A DNA stretch of 64,000 nt from Chloroflexi bacterium AL-N1. Lineage in GTDB: Bacteria > Chloroflexota > Chloroflexia > Chloroflexales > Roseiflexaceae. Where the stretch lies: assembly GCA_013122435.1 (NCBI GenBank), contig WYDT01000002.1, positions 310,001 through 374,000 on the forward strand. The letters are read 5' to 3'. Both the position numbers and the translations under genes were made by a program. The notes under the pieces were generated by a model, which was not told the DNA's origin, did no database searches, and saw nothing but the letters and a program-made list of their open reading frames with translations. Positions 25,652 through 35,271 of the stretch are shown here, piece after piece (position 1 is the first letter of the stretch; each line of letters opens with the position of its first letter).

Positions 25652-28153
25652 TTAGGCATTTCTGGAAGTTATTCGAAATATTGTTCCAGCCGGAAGCTCT
25701 AATGGCGTCTGGAATAAGATACGCAGGTCATTCAGCTCTGTTCGATCAACCATAATCTCCTGAATGTGTTGTTGGTCTTGCTCGACGATAATATGTTCTG
25801 GTGCAATGTCAATCTTGGCGATAGAGATGGCATTACAATGAAAAATCCCACTGTTAATCGAGAGCGTGACTGTATTTGTGGTGCAATTATGGATGTAATG
25901 GGCCGTGCCAGATGTAAACGAAAAAAACAGTTTAATCTCTTCACCAGCGATCTGTGGATTGAATCGGTAATGTCCTTGATTGATCGACAGACCAAGGCAG
26001 GCGTGTAAGATGGCCCAGGCAGACATCGCGCGGTAGTAGTGTCCACCAAACTCGATATGATCGAAGTATCGGCCCGATAAGCGATAGCGCTGGTCAACAG
26101 TCTGGATAATCTGCATACCCTCATCGACCATGCCCTCACAGATGAGGAATGAGGCAAAGGCTAACTCCACACCACTCCAACAAGTATTGGCCTGATCGAC
26201 CCATACGTCGTCGGCAATGTCGTGGAGAAAGTCATCATCTGGCCAGCGACAATTACGCAGGCCGTATGCCGGATCGTATGAATGGTTGAAGATATAGGCG
26301 AGTGCCTGCTGTCGTTGTGGTTTGTTGACTATATTGTCGAGTCCGGCAAAGTGATTGGTCCATTGCCCGATCAGTTGGTCAGTCAGACATCCTTCGTCAA
26401 GGCCCCCATGTGTACCACCAACATCGTTGTAAAGTCGATAGTAGTTGCCATTCCATAGTTTGGTTTCAAACTGTGGTGTGGCCTGTTGAAGTACACTGCG
26501 ATAATGCTGTTCGGTGTCCTGATCACCAAGGATGTGTGCTGCTACAATAGCGTGATGTAGCGCCGATAGCCATAACGAGCCAACATATGAGCTGGCACCA
26601 TGCATCGCAAAGTTGTCGTATGTTGACATAATGCCTGTCATGTCAGGAAGACCATCATTGTTCCATTCCCGCTCTCGCAGTACGTAGTCGAGTGTACGTT
26701 TGACAGAGGGCCACATGTCCTGTAAGAAGGTTGTGTCATTGGTCCATAGTGCACAGCGCAGAACCAGAATAGCGTATTGGGGCGGCATATCAATACGGCT
26801 GGTCTGTCGGTCTTCCACATTCATATAGGCAAAGTTACGTTCAATACTACGACTTAACTGGCCAAAATCAGCCTGCAAATCACGATGGGCGCGCAGGGTT
26901 GCTTGTTCTAGTTCTGGAAAGAGTGCGAGCGTAGGGATGCTGCCATACAGACTGACATCGATGGTTGATAGTGGTCCCCAGGGCTTTTCTGCTGTCATGC
27001 CTTCCTGGATGCCAAATTTACCTTCATAGGTTAACCAACTACTGGTGACAAAGGTATTGAGGTGTGAGTTAACTTGGTCAAGGACGAACTCAGGGAGTGA
27101 ACTATCGTAAAAAGCGGTGATGAATTGTCGAGTGCGTGTAGAAAGATATTCAAGTTGGTTGGCCACATAGCGTGTGACATCTGCGGCTGATTGGAAGAAG
27201 CGCTGGTAGTACACGCCTTCGTTGGTGCCGGGCACCGACTCGCCATAGTCTTCGCTATAAAAGTTGGGGAAGTGCCAGCCAGCAATAAAGGTATGTGTCA
27301 GTGCTTGTGTTGGAGTAAGGGTGTCGGACATCGCGAGCGTACTGAGTAAAGGCCGATCTGCTCTGTTTTGTCCTGTCTGAAGATCGGTAGTGTTGCGACC
27401 CTCAGTATCATCGATATTGGGTAAGGTTGTATGGCGCAGTGCATATTCATAGTATGGATGGACGTGTTCCCATCCAAGGTAGTAGGACGATGTGTGGTTT
27501 AAGGAAGCCAGACTCATGGAACCAAATGATGCCTGATCGTTTGCCATACCATCGCAGGTCATTTCACACAGAATGTAATTGTTGGCTTGTTCCAGTGATG
27601 TGCGATACCATTTATCGTGTACATCATACCCAACTGCGTTCCGAAGAGAAGCCATCAGCATAACCTCAACAGGATTGTCAACTTTGGATGTGATGTGGAA
27701 GTTGCAGATGATGGCCGGTAATGCTGAGTTTTTCACATCGTGAGGAATAAAAGGGCTAAAAGCTTCGAGTGTGATATCGAACGGCATCTGCTCATCACGG
27801 AAGATAAGCTGTGCAAAGGGGAAACGAGCCTCGTATGTAATCTGCTCAACTGGACTCAACCAGGGGAAAATATATGGTTGGAGCGGGATAGCTGCAACGG
27901 TATGGTTTGTATCGATCTGCAGCACCTTCATGCGAGGGTGTTGGCCCTGTTCCTGGTATCTGACCACAAAAAACAGCATAGATTCTTGTGGTAGCGTAAG
28001 CGGAGTACCGCTCCCCAAAGGCCAATTGTTACAAATATGCCAGTTGTAAAACATGCCATCTGGTCGTAGTTCGGCACCTCCAGTACCGATGCCGCCCAGT
28101 GTGATACCGCTGCGAGATTTGTGTAGATAATGCATCATTGCATGATATGGCAT
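25652..28153 (-). CDS. GH116-like beta-glycosidase
   Basis: The 833-aa protein starts near GITLGGIGTGGAELRPDGM, the opening motif of GH116 (beta-glucosidase/beta-xylosidase/glucosylceramidase-like). A beta-sandwich N-terminal domain is followed by a helical barrel with NDGLPDMTGIMSTYDNF, SYVGSLWLSALH, TDQLIGQWTNHFAG and WSGVELAFASFLI, the typical active-site region. There is no signal peptide, so the product is probably cytoplasmic. It lies between GH1 and GH63 genes of the same strand with short spacing. The likely substrate is a beta-linked oligosaccharide taken up after extracellular degradation. Confidence 0.88.
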   Translation of the reverse strand: MPYHAMMHYLHKSRSGITLGGIGTGGAELRPDGMFYNWHICNNWPLGSGTPLTLPQESMLFFVVRYQEQGQHPRMKVLQIDTNHTVAAIPLQPYIFPWLSPVEQITYEARFPFAQLIFRDEQMPFDITLEAFSPFIPHDVKNSALPAIICNFHITSKVDNPVEVMLMASLRNAVGYDVHDKWYRTSLEQANNYILCEMTCDGMANDQASFGSMSLASLNHTSSYYLGWEHVHPYYEYALRHTTLPNIDDTEGRNTTDLQTGQNRADRPLLSTLAMSDTLTPTQALTHTFIAGWHFPNFYSEDYGESVPGTNEGVYYQRFFQSAADVTRYVANQLEYLSTRTRQFITAFYDSSLPEFVLDQVNSHLNTFVTSSWLTYEGKFGIQEGMTAEKPWGPLSTIDVSLYGSIPTLALFPELEQATLRAHRDLQADFGQLSRSIERNFAYMNVEDRQTSRIDMPPQYAILVLRCALWTNDTTFLQDMWPSVKRTLDYVLREREWNNDGLPDMTGIMSTYDNFAMHGASSYVGSLWLSALHHAIVAAHILGDQDTEQHYRSVLQQATPQFETKLWNGNYYRLYNDVGGTHGGLDEGCLTDQLIGQWTNHFAGLDNIVNKPQRQQALAYIFNHSYDPAYGLRNCRWPDDDFLHDIADDVWVDQANTCWSGVELAFASFLICEGMVDEGMQIIQTVDQRYRLSGRYFDHIEFGGHYYRAMSAWAILHACLGLSINQGHYRFNPQIAGEEIKLFFSFTSGTAHYIHNCTTNTVTLSINSGIFHCNAISIAKIDIAPEHIIVEQDQQHIQEIMVDRTELNDLRILFQTPLELPAGTIFRITSRNA

Positions 28154-28198
28154 AGATAGGCTCCCTATTTTGAATACCTGACAGTCGATTTCTGTTAC

Positions 28199-29614
28199 TT
28201 ACTCTGTAACAAGCGTTGATATATGCTCTGAGTTATACAATATATCAGGACGCAATGCAGAAGTGGTTAGGGTTGCTCCATTGCTTTGAATAACATCGTG
28301 ATACCAGTAGGCTGAGTCTTTGAGTATACGTTGCTGACTGGTATAGTCTACATGAATTAACCCAAAGCGTTGCTGATAGCCCTCGGCCCACTCAAAATTA
28401 TCAAAAGCGGACCAGTAGAAATATCCCCGAATATCAACTCCATCAGTCATGGCGCGTTGGAGACTGAGCAAATTCCGTTGTATGTAGTCGATTCTCTGAG
28501 GATCATGTACACGCCCATCCAGACTGATCCAATCAACGTTAGACATACCATTCTCTGTAATCATCATCGGCGTATGATAGCGTTCCCAGAGGAAACGTGG
28601 CCCCCAGTATAGCGTTTCAGGAAGGACAAGCCATCGAATATGTGTTTCAGGATATCCCGGTGGTGGAGGAATATATTGTGGTTGCCCATTATCGCCCCTA
28701 CGCACCGATTTCCCAGTATATATATTGATACCAAAGAAGTCGATTGGTTGACTAATAATGTCCATGTCATGGGGTTGGCATTGCGGCATATCTTTAGCAA
28801 GCACATCGACCCCATCTTCAGGATATTGTCCAAAAAAGATAGGATCAAGCCATAAGGTCTCACTGATCGTTTCACGTTCAGTAATAGCGAATGTATCCTG
28901 GCGTGCCGCCTCAACATCATCTGGATGTGATGAGATAGGGACACTAACTGATCCCGAAGGAGCGATTCCAACGATACTGTTGCTGCTTGTGGCGCGGATT
29001 GCCTGCACTGCTTTGCCATGAGCTAACAACAAATGATGGTGGATCTGCATAACCTGGTTGAGTTGTAGTTTATCGCCCGGAGCATGGCCTCCCCAGAAGT
29101 GTCCGACCATGGCGACAACCTGAGGTTCGTTAATCGGCATCCAATGGTGTACTCGATCTCCCAGATGTTGTACAACGGTTGTCGTATATTCAGCGAACCA
29201 ATCAGCTACGTCACGGTTGAGCCATCCGCCTTTGCAGTACAATGCGTAGGGAAAATCCCAATGAAAGAGGGTTACATAAGGGGTGATGTTGGCCTCTAAC
29301 AAGCAATCGACCAGACGATCATAAAAATCGAGACCAACATGATTCACCTGTCCAGTACCATTTGGAAAAATACGTGGCCAGGCAATTGAGAAACGATAGG
29401 CCTGCAAACCAATCTTTTGTAAGAGGGCAATATCTTCAGTGTAACGATGGTAATGATCGCAGGCGGTGAAACCAGTATGGCCATGTTTGATGGCACCTGC
29501 TCGTTGACAGAGACGATCCCACACAGACTCCCCGCGCCTGCCTGCTGTAGTTGCTCCCTCAATTTGATATGCTGACGTTGCTGCACCCCAAACAAAGTGC
29601 TCTGGAAATTGCAT
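28199..29614 (-). CDS. GH1 beta-glucosidase
   Basis: The protein begins MQFPEHFVWGAATSAYQIEG, the classic GH1 start. The acid/base Glu is in WMPINEPQ (about residue 163) and the nucleophile in MMITENGMSN (about 354). FHWDFPYAL and SAFDNFEWAEGY complete the sugar-binding site. At 471 aa the length is normal, with no signal peptide, so it hydrolyses imported cellobiose-like oligosaccharides. The ATG at 29614 is preferred over 29629 because the family start lies there and GAGG is placed correctly upstream. It is the first gene of the operon, which is controlled by the promoter/operator at 29808-29859. Confidence 0.95.
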   Translation of the reverse strand: MQFPEHFVWGAATSAYQIEGATTAGRRGESVWDRLCQRAGAIKHGHTGFTACDHYHRYTEDIALLQKIGLQAYRFSIAWPRIFPNGTGQVNHVGLDFYDRLVDCLLEANITPYVTLFHWDFPYALYCKGGWLNRDVADWFAEYTTTVVQHLGDRVHHWMPINEPQVVAMVGHFWGGHAPGDKLQLNQVMQIHHHLLLAHGKAVQAIRATSSNSIVGIAPSGSVSVPISSHPDDVEAARQDTFAITERETISETLWLDPIFFGQYPEDGVDVLAKDMPQCQPHDMDIISQPIDFFGINIYTGKSVRRGDNGQPQYIPPPPGYPETHIRWLVLPETLYWGPRFLWERYHTPMMITENGMSNVDWISLDGRVHDPQRIDYIQRNLLSLQRAMTDGVDIRGYFYWSAFDNFEWAEGYQQRFGLIHVDYTSQQRILKDSAYWYHDVIQSNGATLTTSALRPDILYNSEHISTLVTE

Positions 29615-29807
29615 AGAAATCTGCCTCATTTACGGTCTACAGGGTTCAGGTAGTCCAACGATGAACAGGTATCTAGTCTATTGGCCTAGAACATGATTAG
29701 ATGATTGTGACGAAAAACGATTGTGTAGTTTGAATGCGTAATAGTTGCTACCTCCCTGAATATGGGTTATCTCAATATTGATTGCTCAAATAACTATGGT
29801 CTGCCAC

Positions 29808-29825
29808 AAACTACGGCTGTAGTTT
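29808..29825. promoter_or_regulatory. LacI-type operator in the GH1/lacI divergent region
   Basis: AAACTACGGCTGTAGTTT has 6-bp arms AAACTA/TAGTTT around a 6-nt centre. It lies 5 bp downstream of the -10 box of the GH1 operon promoter, where a repressor would block transcription. The right half CTGTAGTT is identical in two other promoter regions of the window (52235 and 56233). Confidence 0.7.
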
Positions 29826-29830
29826 TTCTG

Positions 29831-29859
29831 AGATTACCATAGAATAATATGTATGTCAA
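29831..29859 (-). promoter_or_regulatory. Sigma-70-type promoter of the GH1-GH116-GH63 operon
   Basis: On the minus strand TTGACA (29859-29854) and TAATCT (29836-29831) are separated by exactly 17 bp. Transcription would begin next to or within the operator at 29808-29825 and proceed to the GH1 start at 29614. Confidence 0.65.
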
Positions 29860-29885
29860 ACGGTGGAATTCGTACATTCTATCTC

Positions 29886-29915
29886 TTGACGAATAATGGT
29901 CTCTCCTGTTAAGAT
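29886..29915 (+). promoter_or_regulatory. Candidate promoter of the divergent lacI gene
   Basis: TTGACG (29886-29891) and TAAGAT (29910-29915) lie 18 bp apart, 49 nt upstream of the lacI-type start at 29964. The rest of the 349-bp divergent region (29615-29963) shows no gene. Confidence 0.5.
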
Positions 29916-29963
29916 AAGATTTATAGACATCAGATAATTATAATAACTGTAAAGAGATAGGTA

Positions 29964-30986
29964 ATGGGTGAGAAAAAGATACGTGCCAGGCAAGCCCCTA
30001 CCATGGCCGATGTTGCGCGTTTAGCTGGCGTTAATCGCGTTACAGCATCAGTTGCGCTTCGTGGTGTACAGGCAGGCACCCACGTATCCGAGGCAACCCG
30101 CCAGCGGATTTTGGATGCAGCACGTCAGCTTGGGTATACCCCCAATGCGATTGCCATGGCCTTGCGTCGCAAACGCACCGATATCATCGGCTATTATATC
30201 GGTCACGGCTACCTTGAACCTCATGATCCTTTCACGGCTGATGTGATTGCTGGGCTCCAATCAGGGTGTGGCAAATATCAACAGGACTTGTTGATGTTTG
30301 GCGGATTCCAGCGCCGTTCGGATGATGAGATCTATGCTGCATTGTCGAGTGGCAAGATCGATGGGCTTGTCTTGTTGCCTTCACCGCATAATCCAGTGAT
30401 GGATAAGCTCGTTTCTTCGCATCTTGCCGTGGTTGCCATTGCAAACAAAGTTGAGTCCCTTCCATCAGTGCTAGTTGATGATGTCGCTGGCGGACAAGCA
30501 GTGGCACGCTATCTTGCTGAACAAGGGCATCGCTACGTTCTCTATCGAGGAGATCGTTTCTCACTCACCTCGCAAGTGCAACGACAACAGGCATTTGTGC
30601 GTAGGGCAACCGAATATGGTATACAAGTGGCGATTACCATAACCGATGACTGGCATGGCCATGTCAGTGATGAGGAACGTGAGTTGCTGACGGCACCTCC
30701 AGAGCAACGCCCGACAGCAGCGGTAAATTGGGTCGATACATTTGCCTACTCCTTGTTGGCCGATTGTGAGCAACTGGGTATACGTGTTCCTGATGATTTA
30801 GCTATTGTTGGCTTTGATGGTGTCAAAACCAACATCCCTCCGGCACGATCACTGACAACGGTCCGTGCGCCATGGCGTGAGGTGGCAGAGACAGCCGTAG
30901 ATACGTTGATGGCCCTGATCGAAGGCAAAGAGGTTGATGCCGAAAAAGTCTTTCCGGTTGAGTTGGTGATCGGTGATACGACTTAA
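29964..30986 (+). CDS. LacI family transcriptional regulator 1
   Basis: The 340-aa protein has a LacI helix-turn-helix (TMADVARLAGVNRVTASVAL, residues about 13-32), hinge helix (LGYTPNAIAMALRR) and a periplasmic-binding-protein-like sensor domain (DIIGYYIGHG ... ADVIAGLQSG ... DDLAIVGFDGVKT). It is divergent from the GH1 operon, so it is the prime candidate to bind the operator at 29808-29825 in response to a sugar. Its 3' end is only 4 nt from the end of the convergent csx3-like gene. Confidence 0.93.
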   Translation: MGEKKIRARQAPTMADVARLAGVNRVTASVALRGVQAGTHVSEATRQRILDAARQLGYTPNAIAMALRRKRTDIIGYYIGHGYLEPHDPFTADVIAGLQSGCGKYQQDLLMFGGFQRRSDDEIYAALSSGKIDGLVLLPSPHNPVMDKLVSSHLAVVAIANKVESLPSVLVDDVAGGQAVARYLAEQGHRYVLYRGDRFSLTSQVQRQQAFVRRATEYGIQVAITITDDWHGHVSDEERELLTAPPEQRPTAAVNWVDTFAYSLLADCEQLGIRVPDDLAIVGFDGVKTNIPPARSLTTVRAPWREVAETAVDTLMALIEGKEVDAEKVFPVELVIGDTT

Positions 30987-30990
30987 TGGT

Positions 30991-32157
30991 TTAGCTTACT
31001 TTATCTGGTGGATTGTTATACAGATCACCGACTTGTAAGCTATCAATTCGTGACCACACAATGACATTGCCCTCCTGAGGCTGAAATATAGCGATCCAGG
31101 CATTTTCGCGATACGTACGCGCCAGTGCAGCATAGAGCCAGATTGGTAATTTACCGCTTAGGATTATTCCTTGTTTTGGATTGATTTGAGGAACAGGCAG
31201 ATTATGGGCATCTTCATGATCCAAATAGTTTTGTGGGATTGCAAATCGGAGATATGTAGCATCAGTTCGTTCCTCAACTTGCTCCCAGCGCAATCGTTCA
31301 TTATCTGCAGTGGTGGTTAGTTGTAGTTCTGGCAGGATTACCCAGCCAGTGAGCGCATGGAACAGTTTAGGTGGTGATACAGTAAAAGCAGCTATCGCGC
31401 CACTGAGCCATGCGGGCCCACGTCCATAGAGTGCGAGAGGTTCGGTCGATGGTAGGGTTGCCAGCAGTATGGGGAGTTCTTCAGGCTGCCATTTATTTTT
31501 TCCATTATGGGCTGATAATGGTGGAAGTGCACGCCCAAGATGCAGCACCAAATCGACATTGGCTAACCTTGCATGCATATGATATAGTTGCTCAGGGTTG
31601 TAGTCAAAATATGGTTTCAACCGCTCTAACACCGCATCAAAACACACACCATCCGACGACAATCCGTGGCCAAGACCGCAGATTGTGCCACGTAGCACAG
31701 GCCCAGTATCATCGATCTGCTGTACTGCCTCTTGTGTTGAGTAAAGTTCAGCAATGATGGGGCGTCCCTGACGCGCTAACAAGTCACGCCAACGTGCAAA
31801 ATCATTGGGCTGTTTAACCAGTAACAACCCATGAGTACAGGCAGACACAATCTGCTCGTTCTCAGGTGAAATCTGCCCACCAGCATCCACCAACAACGGT
31901 AGATGCCGCTGATCGATATCTCGGCTTATCCGCTCGGTGAAATGATCGGACCAGAGGCCCTTTGTCGATAAACGGAGTTCACGTACCATTGCTTTTGGTG
32001 CTTCCAGACTCCAATCACCTTCACCATCAGGGCTTGCGCGTAAGGCATAATGTTCCAATCCCTCTTGCCGCAACGCATGGCTTAAACGATAGAGTAATGT
32101 ACTTTTTCCCGCATGGGGTGGTCCACCGATGAAAATAGCTGGAAATAATGGTGACAT
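30991..32157 (-). CDS. csx3: P-loop protein with C-terminal Csx3-like (Crn3) domain
   Basis: The 388-aa protein starts with a P-loop NTPase-like domain (GGPPHAGKST, residues 11-20), followed by a linker and a region with Csx3 signatures. Csx3/Crn3 proteins are ring nucleases that degrade cyclic tetra-adenylate made by type III Cas10. Two Csx3-like modules can be seen: LYGRGPAWLSGAIAAF (about 243-258) and LSGKLPIWLYAALARTY (about 333-349). After the second, the family's active-site SH is SR (R370), while the Asp of VGD (D378) is kept. It is divergent from the CARF-LuxR gene and next to the cmr operon, which supports a role in cOA control. Confidence 0.8.
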   Translation of the reverse strand: MSPLFPAIFIGGPPHAGKSTLLYRLSHALRQEGLEHYALRASPDGEGDWSLEAPKAMVRELRLSTKGLWSDHFTERISRDIDQRHLPLLVDAGGQISPENEQIVSACTHGLLLVKQPNDFARWRDLLARQGRPIIAELYSTQEAVQQIDDTGPVLRGTICGLGHGLSSDGVCFDAVLERLKPYFDYNPEQLYHMHARLANVDLVLHLGRALPPLSAHNGKNKWQPEELPILLATLPSTEPLALYGRGPAWLSGAIAAFTVSPPKLFHALTGWVILPELQLTTTADNERLRWEQVEERTDATYLRFAIPQNYLDHEDAHNLPVPQINPKQGIILSGKLPIWLYAALARTYRENAWIAIFQPQEGNVIVWSRIDSLQVGDLYNNPPDKVS

Positions 32158-32296
32158 ACATGTTTCCTTTTCGGTAGTTATGTACGATGATTGAACGGAT
32201 ATTACACATCATTATCGGATTTATAGGGTTAAACGTACCATAATATGTCTGTACCTAAGTGTCAGTTGACCTTGAACAGTCGATGGAGGAGCAGTG

Positions 32297-33166
32297 ATGA
32301 ATCAGACCCATGGAAGTGTCTGTGTTGCAACCCTCGGTGGACAACCCCAAGTCGTAACGTTGGCGCTTGATCGTTTGTTAGCACGTGGTGAGCATATCGA
32401 TGAAGTAATCGTTGTACATCTGGCACCACATAATGAACGATATCGCAAGGCATTAAAGTGTTTACAGTACGAATTTGCTGGTGATCGCTATGTTGGAAAA
32501 CCATGTCGTTATCGCCCTGTATCAATACGCCTGCGCTCGCAACCCATCAATGATTTGAGTAGTGAACAGGCGATAGATGCGGCTCGTAATACCTTTCATA
32601 CGTTGTTTGGCCAGCTTAAACAACACGATGTGACCATTCACCTCTGCGTCAGCGGTGGACGCCGACTGCTGGGTATTCTCGCCCTTGCGATGGCCCAGCT
32701 TCACTTTGATTACGCCGACCGTATCTGGCATCTCTACTCGCCCGATGAGGTACGCAGACAAACCCACTGTGGTTCAGTGATGCATCTTCCCAACCACCCT
32801 GATGTTTTATTGGTTAACGTGCCCATGCTTCCGAGTAGTCATTTTATTGCCCCTTACCTAACAACACAGACCAGCGCCAGTAGTGCTTTTGAGCAACAGC
32901 AACAGATACTTGATGTAAGTGAGCGTACTCGTTGCCAACAGGTTGTTGAAGCGCTTACTCCGCGTCAGTGTGCTGTTCTCAGAGCATTTGCTCAGGGACT
33001 CAATCCACAGGAAGTCGCCAATCAATTGCATATTGCCATCAGCACCGTCGACTCACATAAAACGACTATCTTTGAGGAATGCATCAACGCCTGGAATCTC
33101 TCCTCTGATAGACGCTTGCAATATTATTTCCTCCGCGAAAAATTTGCTGCTTTCTTTGGAGTTTAG
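32297..33166 (+). CDS. CARF-domain protein with LuxR-type HTH
   Basis: Residues 1-190 resemble CARF domains of the NE0113/Csx family: an N-terminal strand with ATLGGQPQVVTLALD and the ligand-loop motif LCVSGGRRLLGILALAMAQ near 117. Residues 220-265 form a LuxR/GerE helix-turn-helix (LTPRQCAVLRAFAQGLNPQE ... STVDSHKTTIF). It is thus a candidate cyclic-oligoadenylate-responsive transcription factor, comparable in logic to Csa3 but with a different HTH class. GGAGGAG precedes the start. It lies directly upstream of the cmr operon and is followed by a strong terminator. Confidence 0.8.
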   Translation: MNQTHGSVCVATLGGQPQVVTLALDRLLARGEHIDEVIVVHLAPHNERYRKALKCLQYEFAGDRYVGKPCRYRPVSIRLRSQPINDLSSEQAIDAARNTFHTLFGQLKQHDVTIHLCVSGGRRLLGILALAMAQLHFDYADRIWHLYSPDEVRRQTHCGSVMHLPNHPDVLLVNVPMLPSSHFIAPYLTTQTSASSAFEQQQQILDVSERTRCQQVVEALTPRQCAVLRAFAQGLNPQEVANQLHIAISTVDSHKTTIFEECINAWNLSSDRRLQYYFLREKFAAFFGV

Positions 33167-33180
33167 CAGAAGCAGCGTAA

Positions 33181-33234
33181 AAGAACATCCGACAAATCTC
33201 GGGGAATCTTGCGAGGTTTCTCGGATGTCTTTTA
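33181..33234 (+). terminator. Rho-independent terminator after the CARF-LuxR gene
   Basis: CATCCGA (33186-33192) pairs with TCGGATG (33221-33227), with further inner pairing (AATCTCG with CGAGGTT, one mismatch), and CTTTTATAT follows. Outer bases AAAAGA/TCTTTT extend the stem with a bulge. This separates the regulator gene from the cmr operon. Confidence 0.75.
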
Positions 33235-33304
33235 TATATGCCTGCGTTATGCTTGAAAGTAGGCCAGATACAAGCATATCAGTGTAGTGAGGGAACCAGA
33301 TAGT

Positions 33305-33321
33305 CATAGCAAATAGCTATG
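33305..33321. promoter_or_regulatory. Inverted repeat upstream of the cmr operon
   Basis: CATAGC (33305-33310) and GCTATG (33316-33321) flank AAATA about 65 nt before the cas10 start. It is a possible binding site for the CARF-LuxR protein encoded just upstream, but no second copy was found to support this. Confidence 0.35.
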
Positions 33322-33384
33322 GCAGATCTCCTTGTTACATAGCCGTATGCAGGTTTACCAGGTGATACAGTAGGAGAAAAGTAT

Positions 33385-35271
33385 ATGTCACATGTGTTTA
33401 TGGTGCATATTGGCCCTGTTCAGGGATTTATTGCCAGTGCTCGTCGCACCCGCGATCTGTGGTTTGGCTCGTGGCTGCTCAGTGCCCTGGCTAAGGCAGC
33501 TGTACAGGAGATTGTAGCCCAACATAATGGTGCTGTTGAACGGTTGATTTTTCCTGCATTGGAAAACACAAAGCAACTTCAGGAGCAAATTAGCGACGCC
33601 GACATCAGCTTTCCTAACAAAATTGTGGCATGGATTCACAAACCACCAGCCGAACTTGGTCAGGCGGTTAGAGATCGCATACATGCACGTCTGAATGAAA
33701 TCAGAGATGCTGCTTATAGCAAAATCGAAGGTGATTTTAATAAAAGAATTGCCGAACAACAGGTGGCTGATCTGGTGGAGTATTTCTGGGTGGCGGTGCC
33801 TTTTACAGAGAGTGATGAGCAGAATGGTAGATATGCAGAAAAGCGGAAGCGACTTGAGGCGTTGATGGCGGCACGCAAAAACACCCGCGATTTCGATCCG
33901 GTTTCCTGGGGCGACAATATCCAAAAATCCTCTATCAGTGGCCAGCTTGAGTCGGTCATTCCCGAAGCAACATATCCTCGTCGGAACAGCCCTACCTATG
34001 AACAAGATGTGGATGAGCTTTTTAACAAATATGGCGCGGGGCCTGCCGAACGTCTCTCTGGTGTCGATCTGCTCAAACGGCATGGTATGCGTGGAGACGA
34101 AAGCCGTTTTCTGAGCACATCGCATGTTGCTGCCTTGCCCTTTATGCAGCGCGTTATCGGTATGTCCACACCTGAATTGCAACAGTCTTGGGATGTATAC
34201 GCGGAACAAGTACCTAAAAAAGTTTGTGATAGTGAGCAAGTACCAGTTGATTTCGCACAATCTTTCTTTGCGCGCACTGACGGTGGTCTACTCTTTATGG
34301 AGCGCTTGATCGGGAATCATCCTGAATACCAGCCAGAATTAGAGACTGCCCAGAAAAAGTTACAAGCTTTCTTTCAAAAAGTCGGGATTGGGCAACCGGA
34401 CCCGTACTATGCCATTGTGCATGCCGACGGCGACCGTATGGGTGCCGTGATTGACACACTGGCCAAAGATGGTATCAAAAAACATCGTGAACTATCCGAA
34501 GCACTTAACACATTTGCTCAACAGGTACATGGTATGGTCAGAAAGCATGGTGGGGCATTGATCTATGCGGGCGGTGATGATGTACTGGCTTTTGTGCCAC
34601 TGCACACCGTCCTTGATTGTGTTCAGGAGTTGTCCAGGACCTTTTGTGAGCAGTTGAGCGAATTTAAGGATGAACATAAACAATCTCCAACGCTGTCTGT
34701 TGGTGTGGCGATTGTCCATCATCTTGTGCCACTCACCGATGCAGTGGAACTGGCACGTAAAGCGGAACAACTGGCCAAGGGTGTTAAGGATAAAAATGCA
34801 CTCGCCATCATTGTCAGTAAACGCGGTGGTGGTGCTTATGAGGTGAAGGGGAAGTGGGGTGAGGTGGATGAGCAACTGCAAAACTTTATTCATTGGCACC
34901 GGGAGGGTTACTTCCCCCAGGGAGCGGCCCATGAGCTAAAAGCGCTCGATCTGCGGCTATCAGTCGATCCTTCATACAGTGAATATGAGGTGTTGCAGAA
35001 GGTCAAGCGCAGTGATGCCTTACGCATTTTGAAACGAAAGCGTGTTTCAGGTGGTGAAAAAGCTGTTCCAGAAAATGTGATCACCGAATTGCAAAAGATA
35101 ATTGAAAAGACGGATGGGTTGCTAGGGACGAGTAAAGACTCTCATGCATTCTCTCTGACTATACTCGCTGATATGTTGTTAGTGGCAAAGATGCTGGCAA
35201 AGGCGCAGAATATGGCTCTGGGTGAGCCTCCACAAGCTGTGTCTGCGTCCAAAAGTGAGGTGACCATATGA
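33385..35271 (+). CDS. cmr2: Type III-B Cas10 (Cmr2)
   Basis: This is the large subunit of the Cmr effector complex; on target RNA binding it makes cyclic oligoadenylates. The N-terminus has the Cmr2 signature GPVQGFIASARRTRDLWFGS. The first palm region is degenerate. The second carries YAIVHADGDRMG and GGDD at residues 396-399 (ALIYAGGDDVLAF), the cyclase active site. At 628 aa it lacks the N-terminal HD nuclease domain of longer homologues, so DNA cleavage by Cas10 is not expected and signalling should be the main output. It starts the cmr operon and overlaps cmr3 by 4 nt (ATGA). Confidence 0.95.
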   Translation: MSHVFMVHIGPVQGFIASARRTRDLWFGSWLLSALAKAAVQEIVAQHNGAVERLIFPALENTKQLQEQISDADISFPNKIVAWIHKPPAELGQAVRDRIHARLNEIRDAAYSKIEGDFNKRIAEQQVADLVEYFWVAVPFTESDEQNGRYAEKRKRLEALMAARKNTRDFDPVSWGDNIQKSSISGQLESVIPEATYPRRNSPTYEQDVDELFNKYGAGPAERLSGVDLLKRHGMRGDESRFLSTSHVAALPFMQRVIGMSTPELQQSWDVYAEQVPKKVCDSEQVPVDFAQSFFARTDGGLLFMERLIGNHPEYQPELETAQKKLQAFFQKVGIGQPDPYYAIVHADGDRMGAVIDTLAKDGIKKHRELSEALNTFAQQVHGMVRKHGGALIYAGGDDVLAFVPLHTVLDCVQELSRTFCEQLSEFKDEHKQSPTLSVGVAIVHHLVPLTDAVELARKAEQLAKGVKDKNALAIIVSKRGGGAYEVKGKWGEVDEQLQNFIHWHREGYFPQGAAHELKALDLRLSVDPSYSEYEVLQKVKRSDALRILKRKRVSGGEKAVPENVITELQKIIEKTDGLLGTSKDSHAFSLTILADMLLVAKMLAKAQNMALGEPPQAVSASKSEVTI

